The notes under the pieces are model-generated. The model saw only the letters and a list, made by a program, of their open reading frames with translations. It did not search any database and was not told where the DNA came from. Shown here piece by piece: positions 24,894-33,215 of a stretch of 49,310 bases of DNA. Position 1 is the first letter of the stretch. Every line of letters begins with the position of its first letter. Made by a program: the position numbers and the translations under genes. This stretch comes from UBA3263 sp964528425 (GTDB taxonomy: Bacteria > Bacteroidota > Bacteroidia > Bacteroidales > Muribaculaceae). The stretch spans positions 1-49,310 of the forward strand of contig CAZGTD010000013.1 in assembly GCA_964528425.1 (NCBI GenBank), read 5' to 3'.

Positions 24894-27299
24894 ATGAAAT
24901 TAAGATACGTTGTTTTGCTGCTTTTAGCGTCGTTTTCGCTATCGGTATTCGCCTTATCAGACAAGGAGGTGATTGAATTCATTAAGCAGCAAACCGCTGC
25001 CGGTAAAACCGAGCAGCAGATTGGCAAGGAGCTGATGGCCAAGGGGGTTACGCCCCAGCAGGCAGAGCGTATCAAAGCTCAGTATAATAGCTCGGACAAT
25101 GAGAGTTCCGTAAAATCGAGCTTGAATCAACCCTCAAATATCGGGCGTGATGAAAACACTTCAACTTATTTGAAAAACGAGATTTCATCGTATGAACCCG
25201 GCGCCGCTGCGCAGGCTGAAACACAGCCGGAACGAATGATTTACGGTCATAACGTGTTCAATTCCCGCGCGTTGACTTTTGAGCCTAATGAGAATATGGC
25301 TACCCCCCAGAATTATCGTCTCGGTCCCGGCGATGAGGTGGTTATAGATATATGGGGCGCTTCTGAAGATCACATACGTCAGGTTATCTCTCCGGAAGGG
25401 AGCATTATGATTTCGCAGCTTGGCCCGGTTTATCTCAATGGCCTGACCATCAACGATGCGGGCAAGCATATCCGCAAATCTTTCGCACAGAAATATGCCG
25501 GAGTCAGCGATGCCGAAACCGATATTCAGGTTACTCTTGGTAAAGTCCGCACCATTCAGGTTAACCTTATGGGCGAAGTAACCACTCCGGGCACTTATAT
25601 GCTTTCGCCTTTCTCATCCGTTTTTCATGCGCTGTATCGTGCCGGCGGTATTAACGATATCGGCTCTATGCGTAATATCCAAGTACTGAGAAACGGCAAG
25701 AAAGTGGCCGGAATTGATATCTACGATTATCTTTTCGAAGGAAAAACCGACGGAAATATCCGCCTGCAGGAAGGCGATGTTATTATCGTGCCTCCCTATG
25801 GAACATTGGTCGATATCGAAGGCAACGTCCGTCGCCCGATGTATTACGAACTAAAACCGGGTGAAACCGTTAAAAATATCCTTGACTACGCCGGCGGGTT
25901 TACCTCGGAAGCGTTTGCCGACATGATTTCACTTGCCCGCCAGTCAGGGAGCGAAAATGAGCTTTACAACATTTCCAAAGAACAGTACCCGAGCTACATT
26001 CTGCAGGACGGTGACGTTCTGACAGTAGGCACCATACTTAACCGCATATCCAATAAGGTAGAGCTGCAGGGCGCTGTTTTCCGTCCCGGCACGTATGCTA
26101 TCGACGATAAAGTTTCAACGGTGTCGCAGCTTATTAAAAAAGGCGAAGGCCTGACCGAAAATGCCTATACCGGCCGCGCACTGCTCTATCGCGAAGGCGA
26201 TGAACTCCAGTCGCAGGTAATAGCCATTAACCTCGATGACCTCATGGGCGGCAAGATTGCCGATATTGAGCTGAAACGAAACGACCTGTTGATTATCTAC
26301 ACTATTGACGACCTCAGGGAAATCGGCAATGTTGTTATCCGTGGCCGCGTTGCCAATCCCGGCGAATATCCTTATGCCGAAAACCTGACTCTGGAAGACC
26401 TGATTTTCCAGGCCGGCGGTTTGCTTGAGGGTGCGTCGACCGTTAAGATTGATATTGCCCGCCGCGTAAATTCGCCGGCTGCCACAACCCAAACCCAGGA
26501 ATTGTCGCAAATTTTTTCCGTGTCGATTGAAAAAGGTTTACATGCCGGTTCAGGGGCAGGTTTCATGTTGATGCCCTATGATGAGGTGTTTGTGCGCACC
26601 AGTCCGGGCTATGAACCGCAGCGCGTAGTGTCGGTTGCCGGTGAGGTGCTGTTTGCCGGAGAATATGCACTGCAGAAGCGCAATGAGCGTATATCGGACG
26701 TTATTGCCCGCGCCGGCGGCATACTTGAAGGCGCCTACATCGAGGGCGCCCACATGACGCGCCGCCTCTCCGAAAGCGAGTTCCTTGCGCGCGAGGAGGC
26801 TATTCGCTTTGCTATGGCTAATAGCCAGGGTAACCAAAACGACTCTATCTCGTTAAGCAAAATTCAAGTGTCGCGCGACTATAATGTCGGCATCAACCTG
26901 AGAAAGGCTATTGAGAATCCCGGAAGCACCTATGATGTAGTTCTGCAGCCGGGCGATGCAATTTATATTCCCGAGCAACAGAGCACCGTTAAAATTGCCG
27001 GTGAGGTTATGTTCCCCAATACGGTGGTTTATGAGCCGGGTAAGAAACTCAGCCACTACATCAACCAGGCCGGCGGATTCGGCCAGCGTGCTAAAAAGGG
27101 TAAAGCCTTTATAGTTTATCTTAACGGCACTGTTGCCAAAGCGGGCCGAAATACCGTTATCGAGCCCGGATGTCAGATAATCGTGCCCACCAAGCCCGAA
27201 AGTAAGGAATCGAACTGGGAAAAGATACTCTCGTTCGCAACCAGTTTCTCGTCTGTGGCAACTCTGGCCGCAACCATCACCAATCTTATCAGACGATAA
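24894..27299 (+). CDS. Wza-like outer-membrane polysaccharide export protein (multiple SLBB domains)
   Basis: An 801-residue exported protein. A signal peptide (MKLRYVVLLLLASFSLSVFA) is followed by a small helical region (KEVIEFIKQQTAAGKTEQQI, a short-helix motif common in Bacteroidota Wza relatives), the Poly_export domain (YRLGPGDEVVIDIWGAS, about residues 140-235) and about five or six SLBB repeats (VNLMGEVTTPGTY, VDIEGNVRRPMYY, VELQGAVFRPGTY, VVIRGRVANPGEY, VSVAGEVLFAGEY, VKIAGEVMFPNTV). The C-terminus may contribute the outer-membrane part. It forms the export channel together with the Wzz-like protein downstream. Confidence 0.92.
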   Translation: MKLRYVVLLLLASFSLSVFALSDKEVIEFIKQQTAAGKTEQQIGKELMAKGVTPQQAERIKAQYNSSDNESSVKSSLNQPSNIGRDENTSTYLKNEISSYEPGAAAQAETQPERMIYGHNVFNSRALTFEPNENMATPQNYRLGPGDEVVIDIWGASEDHIRQVISPEGSIMISQLGPVYLNGLTINDAGKHIRKSFAQKYAGVSDAETDIQVTLGKVRTIQVNLMGEVTTPGTYMLSPFSSVFHALYRAGGINDIGSMRNIQVLRNGKKVAGIDIYDYLFEGKTDGNIRLQEGDVIIVPPYGTLVDIEGNVRRPMYYELKPGETVKNILDYAGGFTSEAFADMISLARQSGSENELYNISKEQYPSYILQDGDVLTVGTILNRISNKVELQGAVFRPGTYAIDDKVSTVSQLIKKGEGLTENAYTGRALLYREGDELQSQVIAINLDDLMGGKIADIELKRNDLLIIYTIDDLREIGNVVIRGRVANPGEYPYAENLTLEDLIFQAGGLLEGASTVKIDIARRVNSPAATTQTQELSQIFSVSIEKGLHAGSGAGFMLMPYDEVFVRTSPGYEPQRVVSVAGEVLFAGEYALQKRNERISDVIARAGGILEGAYIEGAHMTRRLSESEFLAREEAIRFAMANSQGNQNDSISLSKIQVSRDYNVGINLRKAIENPGSTYDVVLQPGDAIYIPEQQSTVKIAGEVMFPNTVVYEPGKKLSHYINQAGGFGQRAKKGKAFIVYLNGTVAKAGRNTVIEPGCQIIVPTKPESKESNWEKILSFATSFSSVATLAATITNLIRR

Positions 27300-27303
27300 C
27301 ATA

Positions 27304-28386
27304 ATGAAAGAAGTTCAAGATAACAATCCGGTGGCTTCCGGCGAAAAGGAAATAGATTTGCTTGAGTTGGCCTCAAAACTCTGGGCAAATCGAAAGAAAG
27401 TGATTTTTTGGAGCATCATCGGCGCAGTAGTAGGCCTTGTTGTGGGTTTTAGCATTCCCAAGGAATACACTGCCTCAGCGAAGTTGGCTCCCGAAGCTTC
27501 GGGAAGCAAGGGGAGCGGTTACAGCGCCCTCGCAGCAATGGCCGGCTTCAATGGAGCCGGCAACGATAATGATGCGGTTTATCCGGGTCTTTATCCCGAC
27601 GTGGTCGGCTCTATACCTTTCATTACAAGTCTGTTTAGTGTTGAGGTTGAAACCAAGGAAAATGGCCGTAAGCTGACGCTCGAACAGTATATGAAAACTT
27701 TAAGGGCGCCGTGGTGGTCAAGCATCCTCAATTTCCCATTCAAACTTTTGGGCAAACTGACCTCTTCCGGTGAAGAGCCTGCCGGAGAGCATGTTATTGA
27801 TAACTTCCGGCTGACCAAAAGCGAGTATAGCATGGTTCAGGCCGTGTCGGACAGGATTCAGGCAACGGTTAATCAAACAACCGACGTTATTGTTATCAGC
27901 GTTCAGATGCAAGATCCGCTGGTTGCGGCTATGGTGACCGACACGGTGGTTTCGCGGCTCCAGGAGTATATTACCGACTACCGCACCAATAAGGCTCGCA
28001 AAGACCTGGAATATGCTGAAAAAATCAACGCTGAAGCGCAGCAGGAGTATTATCGTGCCCAAAAAGCACTTGCCGACTATAGCGACCGCAATCAGGGCAT
28101 CGCAACTCAATCGGCGGCGATTGCCCGCGACCGTCTGGCCAATGAGGCTCAGCTCGCCTTTTCGCTATATAACCAGACCTCGCAGCGCGTTCAGGCCGCC
28201 AAAGCCGTAGTGCAGGAGAAAACCCCGGTTTATGTGGTTGTGTCGCCGCCCACGGTTCCGATATCTCAGACCAGCCCGCGTAAGGCTCTGATTTTAATTG
28301 GCTTCATGTTTGTTTTTGCGGTTGGCTATTCAGCCTGGATTCTTTTCCTTCAACCAATGGTTCAGTCGCGCAAGAATAAAAAGTAA
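27304..28386 (+). CDS. Wzz-like polysaccharide co-polymerase (chain length determinant)
   Basis: A 360-residue inner-membrane protein with a transmembrane helix near residues 30-50 (VIFWSIIGAVVGLVVGFSIP), a large periplasmic part with a coiled-coil (YAEKINAEAQQEYYRAQKALADY) and a second transmembrane helix near 330-350 after TSPRKALILIGFMFVFAV. It controls polymer length and links Wzy to the export channel. No cytoplasmic tyrosine-kinase domain is attached. It starts 4 bases after the Wza-like gene. Confidence 0.9.
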   Translation: MKEVQDNNPVASGEKEIDLLELASKLWANRKKVIFWSIIGAVVGLVVGFSIPKEYTASAKLAPEASGSKGSGYSALAAMAGFNGAGNDNDAVYPGLYPDVVGSIPFITSLFSVEVETKENGRKLTLEQYMKTLRAPWWSSILNFPFKLLGKLTSSGEEPAGEHVIDNFRLTKSEYSMVQAVSDRIQATVNQTTDVIVISVQMQDPLVAAMVTDTVVSRLQEYITDYRTNKARKDLEYAEKINAEAQQEYYRAQKALADYSDRNQGIATQSAAIARDRLANEAQLAFSLYNQTSQRVQAAKAVVQEKTPVYVVVSPPTVPISQTSPRKALILIGFMFVFAVGYSAWILFLQPMVQSRKNKK

Positions 28387-29100
28387 GTGAATTTCCAGCC
28401 GATGATTCGAAAATCAGGGTTAGTCATATTGTTAGCTTCGGTCTTTTTTACGGCCGGAGCTGCTAATCTATCCCGGCTTCCGGCGAGCAGTGATAGCGCT
28501 AAGGTCGATCCGGTGTTTTTGAGCCTGGTGGAGGCCGTCAGCACGGTTGAAAAGCAAAACGCTGAAGCTGATCCGCTGAATTTAAGTGCCCTCGACTATC
28601 TTTCGTCGGTGTATGAGGAGTCAGATTATTATGCGAGCGGCGATTGCGCCAAGCAGAAGCGCAAGAATATCGACGCGAGCGTCTATATAAACGGGCTGCC
28701 CGATGAATTGCTGAATAATTTTCATGTTCCTGTGGCCGGCCGGATTACCTCGCCATTCGGACTGCGCGAAGATGGCAACCGAATGCACAAGGGCGTTGAC
28801 ATATCCTTGAAAAAGGGCGATAACGTCTGCGCCGCTTTCAACGGAAAAGTTTTGCGCGTCGGCTACGAAAGAAATGGCTACGGCTACTTCATAATACTCG
28901 ACCACGGCGATGGCTTCCAGTCGCGCTATGCCCATTTGCAGGAGCCACTGGTCAAACCGGGCGATACCATTACCTCCGGAGCACTAATCGCCTACGGAGG
29001 AACCTCGGGCAACAGCACCGGCCCTCATCTTCACTTTGAAATCCGCCATTGCAAAACCCCTCTCGACCCGACTCCCCTTCTTAAGAAAAATAAATCATAA
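28387..29100 (+). CDS. M23-family peptidoglycan endopeptidase
   Basis: A 237-residue exported protein; a GTG abuts the previous stop and an ATG at 28402 (MIRKSGLVILLASVFFTAGAA) gives the better signal peptide. The LytM/M23 zinc site is intact: HKGVDIS (HxxxD) near residue 138 and HLHFEI near residue 221, with GYGYFIILDHG between. Expected to cut peptide cross-links in the periplasm. Finding it between wzz and the sugar genes suggests that it opens the wall locally for the export machine; this is inference. Confidence 0.9.
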   Translation: MNFQPMIRKSGLVILLASVFFTAGAANLSRLPASSDSAKVDPVFLSLVEAVSTVEKQNAEADPLNLSALDYLSSVYEESDYYASGDCAKQKRKNIDASVYINGLPDELLNNFHVPVAGRITSPFGLREDGNRMHKGVDISLKKGDNVCAAFNGKVLRVGYERNGYGYFIILDHGDGFQSRYAHLQEPLVKPGDTITSGALIAYGGTSGNSTGPHLHFEIRHCKTPLDPTPLLKKNKS

Positions 29101-29118
29101 AAAATAATTTCAAGTATA

Positions 29119-30093
29119 ATGAATTTCGCACTAATTGGAGCAGCAGGATATATTGCTCCACGCCACATTAAAGCAATCGCCGATACCGGTAATGACCTGG
29201 TTGTTGCCTATGACCGCTTTGATAGCGTTGGCCGTTTGGACAGCAGCTTTCCGGAGGCATCTTTCTTTACGGAACAGGAACAGTTCGAGCGCTTCTGCCA
29301 TAACCAGATGAAGACCGAAAATCCTCTGCACTGGACGTCGATCTGCACTCCTAACTATACTCACGCTCCCTTTATCGAATCCGGCCTGCGTCTGGGCACC
29401 GACGTAATCTGTGAGAAACCTATCGTGCTCCATGCAAAAACTATCGACGAGCTGATGAAGGTTGAAGATGAAACCGGCCATAAGGCATACAATATTCTCC
29501 AGCTCCGCCTTCATAAGGCAATTGCCGATTTAAAGAAGAAAATCGACGAGGGCCCCAAAGATAAGATTTACGACGTTGACCTCACCTACATTACTTCGCG
29601 CGGTAAATGGTATTATGCCAGCTGGAAGGGCGATGTTCATAAGAGCGGCGGCGTTGCCACCAACATTGGTGTTCACTTCTACGACATGCTGCAATGGGTG
29701 TTCGGTCCGGTTAAAAAGAATATCGTAAACGTTATGAGCTTTGACCGCGTTGCCGGCTATCTGGAACTCGAAAAAGCCCGCGTGCGCTATTTCCTCAGCA
29801 TCAATGCCGAGAACCTTCCCGCCAATGCCGTTCAGGGCGAGAAGCGCACCTACCGCACCCTTAATATCGACGGCGATGAATTCGAATTCAGCCAGGGATT
29901 CACCGAACTCCACACCGAAAGCTACAAGAATATTCTCAACGGCAACGGTTTCCGCATCAGCGAGGCTCGCCCATGCATTGAAATCGTTGAGCAGATCCGA
30001 ACCTCAACACCCGTCGGACTGGTAGGTGACTATCATCCTCTTGCCAAACTTCCTTTATCAACCCACCCCTTCGGCTGGGACGAAAAACGCTAA
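29119..30093 (+). CDS. wbpB: UDP-GlcNAcA 3-dehydrogenase, WbpB/WlbA family (Gfo/Idh/MocA)
   Basis: A 324-residue NAD-dependent oxidoreductase. It oxidises C3 of UDP-GlcNAc-uronate; known family members regenerate NAD with 2-oxoglutarate, releasing D-2-hydroxyglutarate. It begins with the Rossmann segment FALIGAAGYIAPRHIKAI, and has the CEKPI motif (VICEKPIVL), NILQLRLHKA and KGDVHKSGGVATNIGVHFYDML. Its partners wbpE and wbpD follow directly. Confidence 0.92.
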   Translation: MNFALIGAAGYIAPRHIKAIADTGNDLVVAYDRFDSVGRLDSSFPEASFFTEQEQFERFCHNQMKTENPLHWTSICTPNYTHAPFIESGLRLGTDVICEKPIVLHAKTIDELMKVEDETGHKAYNILQLRLHKAIADLKKKIDEGPKDKIYDVDLTYITSRGKWYYASWKGDVHKSGGVATNIGVHFYDMLQWVFGPVKKNIVNVMSFDRVAGYLELEKARVRYFLSINAENLPANAVQGEKRTYRTLNIDGDEFEFSQGFTELHTESYKNILNGNGFRISEARPCIEIVEQIRTSTPVGLVGDYHPLAKLPLSTHPFGWDEKR

Positions 30094-30109
30094 ATCACAA
30101 TTATTGACT

Positions 30110-31246
30110 ATGGAAAATAAAAAGATTCAGATGGTTGACCTTCATGGTCAATACCTGAAGATTAAGCCCGAAGTTGACCGCGGCATCCAGCAGGTAATCG
30201 ACACCTGCGCCTTTATCAACGGCCCTCAGGTCAAGGAGTTCGCTAAGCAGCTCGAAGAGTATTCCGGAGCAAAACACGTCATTACCTGCGCCAACGGCAC
30301 CGACGCCCTGCAGATTGCTCTGATGGCTCTCGACCTCAAGCCGGGCGACGAGGTAATCGTGCCGGCATTCACCTATGTGGCCTCGGCTGAAGTTATCGGC
30401 CTTTTGGGGCTTACGCCCGTAATGGTCGATGTTGACCCTAAATCCTTCAACGTAACTGCCGAAAACATAAAGGCTGCGATTACAGATAAGACCAAGGCCA
30501 TCATTCCGGTTCATCTGTTCGGTCAGTCGTGCGACATGGAGCCGATCATGCAGCTGGCTAAAGAACATAATCTCTACGTTATTGAAGACAATGCCCAGGC
30601 AATCGGAGCGGTTTATACCTTCAGCGACGGCACAAAGAAACACACTGCAACTATCGGCCATATCGGCTGCACTTCTTTCTTCCCCTCGAAGAACCTTGGT
30701 TGCTACGGCGACGGTGGCGCAATCTTTACCAACGACGATGCTCTGGCCGAGAAATTGAGAATGATTGCCAACCACGGCCAAAAAGTAAAATATCATCATT
30801 CGGTAATTGGCTGCAATTCGCGCCTGGACACTATTCAGGCCGTTATTCTCAGCGCCAAGCTGCCCCACCTGGATGAATATTGCCACGCGCGTAAAGCTGC
30901 CGCCGACTATTATTCCGCTAACCTTAAAGATGTTGATGGAATCGAAGTGCCAGAAGAAATTCCGTCGTCGACCCATGTTTACCATCAGTACACCCTTAAG
31001 GTTAAAAACGGCAAGCGCGATGAACTCAAGGAATTCCTTGCCTCGAAAGGCATTCCTGCAATGATTTACTACCCGCTGCCGCTTCAGCAGCAGGAGGCTT
31101 TCAAGTCAATTACGCGCGCCGCTCAGTCGCTCGACATTGCTCAGGAGCTTGCCGATTCCGTTTTGTCGCTGCCGATACACACGGAGCTTACCCCTGAGCA
31201 GCAGGACGTTATTATAGCAGCCGTTAAAGAATTCTTTGCTAAATAA
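30110..31246 (+). CDS. wbpE: 3-oxo-glucuronate aminotransferase, WbpE/WlbC family (DegT/DnrJ)
   Basis: A 378-residue PLP aminotransferase that puts an amino group on C3 of the WbpB product using glutamate. ATG at 30110 (MENKKIQMVDLHGQYLKIK) is chosen because the 28 codons before it overlap the end of wbpB. The PLP lysine is in SFFPSKNLGCYGDGGAIFT; TCANGTDALQIAL and VIEDNAQAIGA are also typical. In published systems WbpB and WbpE share 2-oxoglutarate/glutamate. Confidence 0.92.
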   Translation: MENKKIQMVDLHGQYLKIKPEVDRGIQQVIDTCAFINGPQVKEFAKQLEEYSGAKHVITCANGTDALQIALMALDLKPGDEVIVPAFTYVASAEVIGLLGLTPVMVDVDPKSFNVTAENIKAAITDKTKAIIPVHLFGQSCDMEPIMQLAKEHNLYVIEDNAQAIGAVYTFSDGTKKHTATIGHIGCTSFFPSKNLGCYGDGGAIFTNDDALAEKLRMIANHGQKVKYHHSVIGCNSRLDTIQAVILSAKLPHLDEYCHARKAAADYYSANLKDVDGIEVPEEIPSSTHVYHQYTLKVKNGKRDELKEFLASKGIPAMIYYPLPLQQQEAFKSITRAAQSLDIAQELADSVLSLPIHTELTPEQQDVIIAAVKEFFAK

Positions 31247-31249
31247 ATC

Positions 31250-31825
31250 ATGGCGGAATATTTTGCACACCCCACCGCAACTATCGACGAAGGCGCCCAA
31301 ATTGCCGACGGAGTAAAAATCTGGCACTATAGCCACATTATGGACGGCGCCGTATTGGGCGAGAAATGCAACATTGGCCAGAACGTGGTCGTTTCACCCG
31401 GAGTTACGCTCGGCCGCAACGTAAAGGTTCAAAACAACGTTTCGATCTACACCGGCGTTACCTGCGAAGACGACGTCTTTCTCGGCCCTTCGTGCGTATT
31501 TACCAACGTTACCAATCCGCGCAGCGCCGTTAACCGCCATTCGCAATATGCCCGAACCATTGTTGGCAAAGGCGCTACCATCGGTGCGAACTCAACCATA
31601 GTTTGCGGCCACGATATCGGCGAATATGCCTTTATCGGCGCCGGCGCCGTAGTAACAAAAACGCTTCCGCCCTATGCGCTGGTTGTCGGCAACCCGGCGC
31701 GCCAGATTGGCTGGATGAGCGAATATGGCCATCGCCTCGAATTCGATGAAAACGGCATTGCCGAATGCCCGGAATCGCATCAGATATATCAACTCAAAGA
31801 TAACAAGGTTAAAAGAATAAAATAA
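31250..31825 (+). CDS. wbpD: UDP-2-acetamido-3-amino-glucuronate N-acetyltransferase, WbpD/WlbB family
   Basis: A 191-residue left-handed beta-helix acetyltransferase that N-acetylates the 3-amino group with acetyl-CoA. The hexapeptide repeats run from IDEGAQIADGVKIWHYSHI to IGANSTIVCGHDIGEYAFIGAGAVV; the segment FTNVTNPRSAVNRHSQY is characteristic of this family. It is 3 bases after wbpE and 3 bases before wbpA. Confidence 0.93.
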   Translation: MAEYFAHPTATIDEGAQIADGVKIWHYSHIMDGAVLGEKCNIGQNVVVSPGVTLGRNVKVQNNVSIYTGVTCEDDVFLGPSCVFTNVTNPRSAVNRHSQYARTIVGKGATIGANSTIVCGHDIGEYAFIGAGAVVTKTLPPYALVVGNPARQIGWMSEYGHRLEFDENGIAECPESHQIYQLKDNKVKRIK

Positions 31826-31828
31826 ACC

Positions 31829-33121
31829 ATGATTTACGACAAACTTCTCAAAAAGGAAGCTAAACTCGCAGTTGTCGGTCTCGGCTACGTTGGCCTGCCG
31901 CTCGCACTTGAGTTTGCTAAGAAAATCTCCGTTATAGGCTTCGACATCAACGAAGAACGTCTGGCCAAAATGCGCGAAGGCATAGACCCGTCGCAGGAAC
32001 TCGACCACGAAGCATTCGAAAATGTTGATATCGAGTTCACATCGTCGCTCGACAAACTGCGCGAGGCATCATTCTTTATTGTTGCCGTTCCAACTCCCAT
32101 CGACTCGCATAACCAGCCTGACCTCACTCCGGTGCTCGGCGCTTCGCGCTCGGTAGGCAAATGCCTTAAGAAGGGCGACTATGTAGTGTTTGAATCAACA
32201 GTTTATCCCGGCTGCACCGAAGAAGACTGCGTGCCCATTCTCGAAGAAATCTCCGGGTTGAAATTCGGCGTGGATTTCAAGGTTGGCTACTCGCCCGAAC
32301 GCATCAACCCGGGCGAAAAGGTCCATACCCTCCCCAACACCATCAAGATTGTCAGCGGCTGCGACCCCGAATCGCTCGAACAGATTGCCAAGGTCTACGA
32401 GCTCGTTGTTAAGCCCGGCGTTCACCGCGCTCCCAACATCAAGGTTGCCGAAGCTGCCAAAATCATCGAAAACACCCAGCGCGACGTCAATATCGCTCTG
32501 ATGAACGAACTATCTATAATTTTCTCGCGCATCGGCATCAACACCTACGACGTTCTCGAAGCTGCCGGCACCAAGTGGAACTTCCTTAAGTTCTATCCCG
32601 GCCTCGTTGGCGGCCACTGCATCGGCGTTGACCCCTACTATCTGGTTTATAAAGCCAATGAGCTGAAATATCACAGCCAGATTATCTCTGCCGGTCGTTT
32701 TATCAACGACTCCATGGGTGGCTATATCGCCAAAAAGCTCGTTAAAAAGCTCATTGGCATGGGCAAAGCGATTCTCGGCGCCCGCATCCTCGTTATGGGC
32801 CTCACTTTCAAGGAAAACGTTGCCGACATCCGCAACACCAAGGTGCTCGATATTATCAATGAGCTCAAAGACTTCGGTGCCGAAGTCGACGTTGTTGATC
32901 CCTATGCCGATCCCGAAGACGTTAAGCGCATGTATGGCCTCAACCTAATCGAGAAGCCCCACGGCGACTACGATGCGGTTATCGTTGCCGTTAGCCACGA
33001 CGCCTATACCGACCTCGACGAAGACTACTTTGCGGCCCTTACCAAAGACAAAGCCGTGCTCGTAGACATCAAAGGCCTCTACCGCGACAAAATCCACAAA
33101 CTCAAATACTGGAGTCTGTAA
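31829..33121 (+). CDS. wbpA: UDP-GlcNAc 6-dehydrogenase (WbpA/TviB type)
   Basis: A 430-residue nucleotide-sugar dehydrogenase. It has GLGYVGLPLALEFAK, ESTVYPGCTEEDCVP (diagnostic of the TviB/WbpO/WbpA branch), the helix NTQRDVNIALMNELS, and the catalytic cysteine in GLVGGHCIGVDPYYLVYKA. It oxidises UDP-GlcNAc (or UDP-GalNAc) to the uronate. Next to wbpB/E/D, UDP-GlcNAc is the likely substrate, making it the first step of the diacetamido-uronate route. Confidence 0.9.
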   Translation: MIYDKLLKKEAKLAVVGLGYVGLPLALEFAKKISVIGFDINEERLAKMREGIDPSQELDHEAFENVDIEFTSSLDKLREASFFIVAVPTPIDSHNQPDLTPVLGASRSVGKCLKKGDYVVFESTVYPGCTEEDCVPILEEISGLKFGVDFKVGYSPERINPGEKVHTLPNTIKIVSGCDPESLEQIAKVYELVVKPGVHRAPNIKVAEAAKIIENTQRDVNIALMNELSIIFSRIGINTYDVLEAAGTKWNFLKFYPGLVGGHCIGVDPYYLVYKANELKYHSQIISAGRFINDSMGGYIAKKLVKKLIGMGKAILGARILVMGLTFKENVADIRNTKVLDIINELKDFGAEVDVVDPYADPEDVKRMYGLNLIEKPHGDYDAVIVAVSHDAYTDLDEDYFAALTKDKAVLVDIKGLYRDKIHKLKYWSL

Positions 33122-33128
33122 CTCACCA

Positions 33129-33213
33129 AGCAGCAGGGGATGTCAAAGTCTTACCGGATTTTGGCATCCCCTGCCTGCTGCATATTCCAACCGCAGTGGG
33201 AGCATCCCTTTTT
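33129..33213 (+). promoter_or_regulatory. Intra-operon hairpin, attenuator-like
   Basis: The 94-base gap between wbpA and wzy holds a long imperfect hairpin (33129-33147 with 33160-33181, about 17 pairs with one bulge and one mismatch). Further on, GGGAGCATCCC (33199-33209) is followed by TTTTT. GGGATG in the first arm could pair with either CATCCC, so alternative folds are possible. No promoter was recognised. Confidence 0.5.
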
Positions 33214-33215
33214 CA

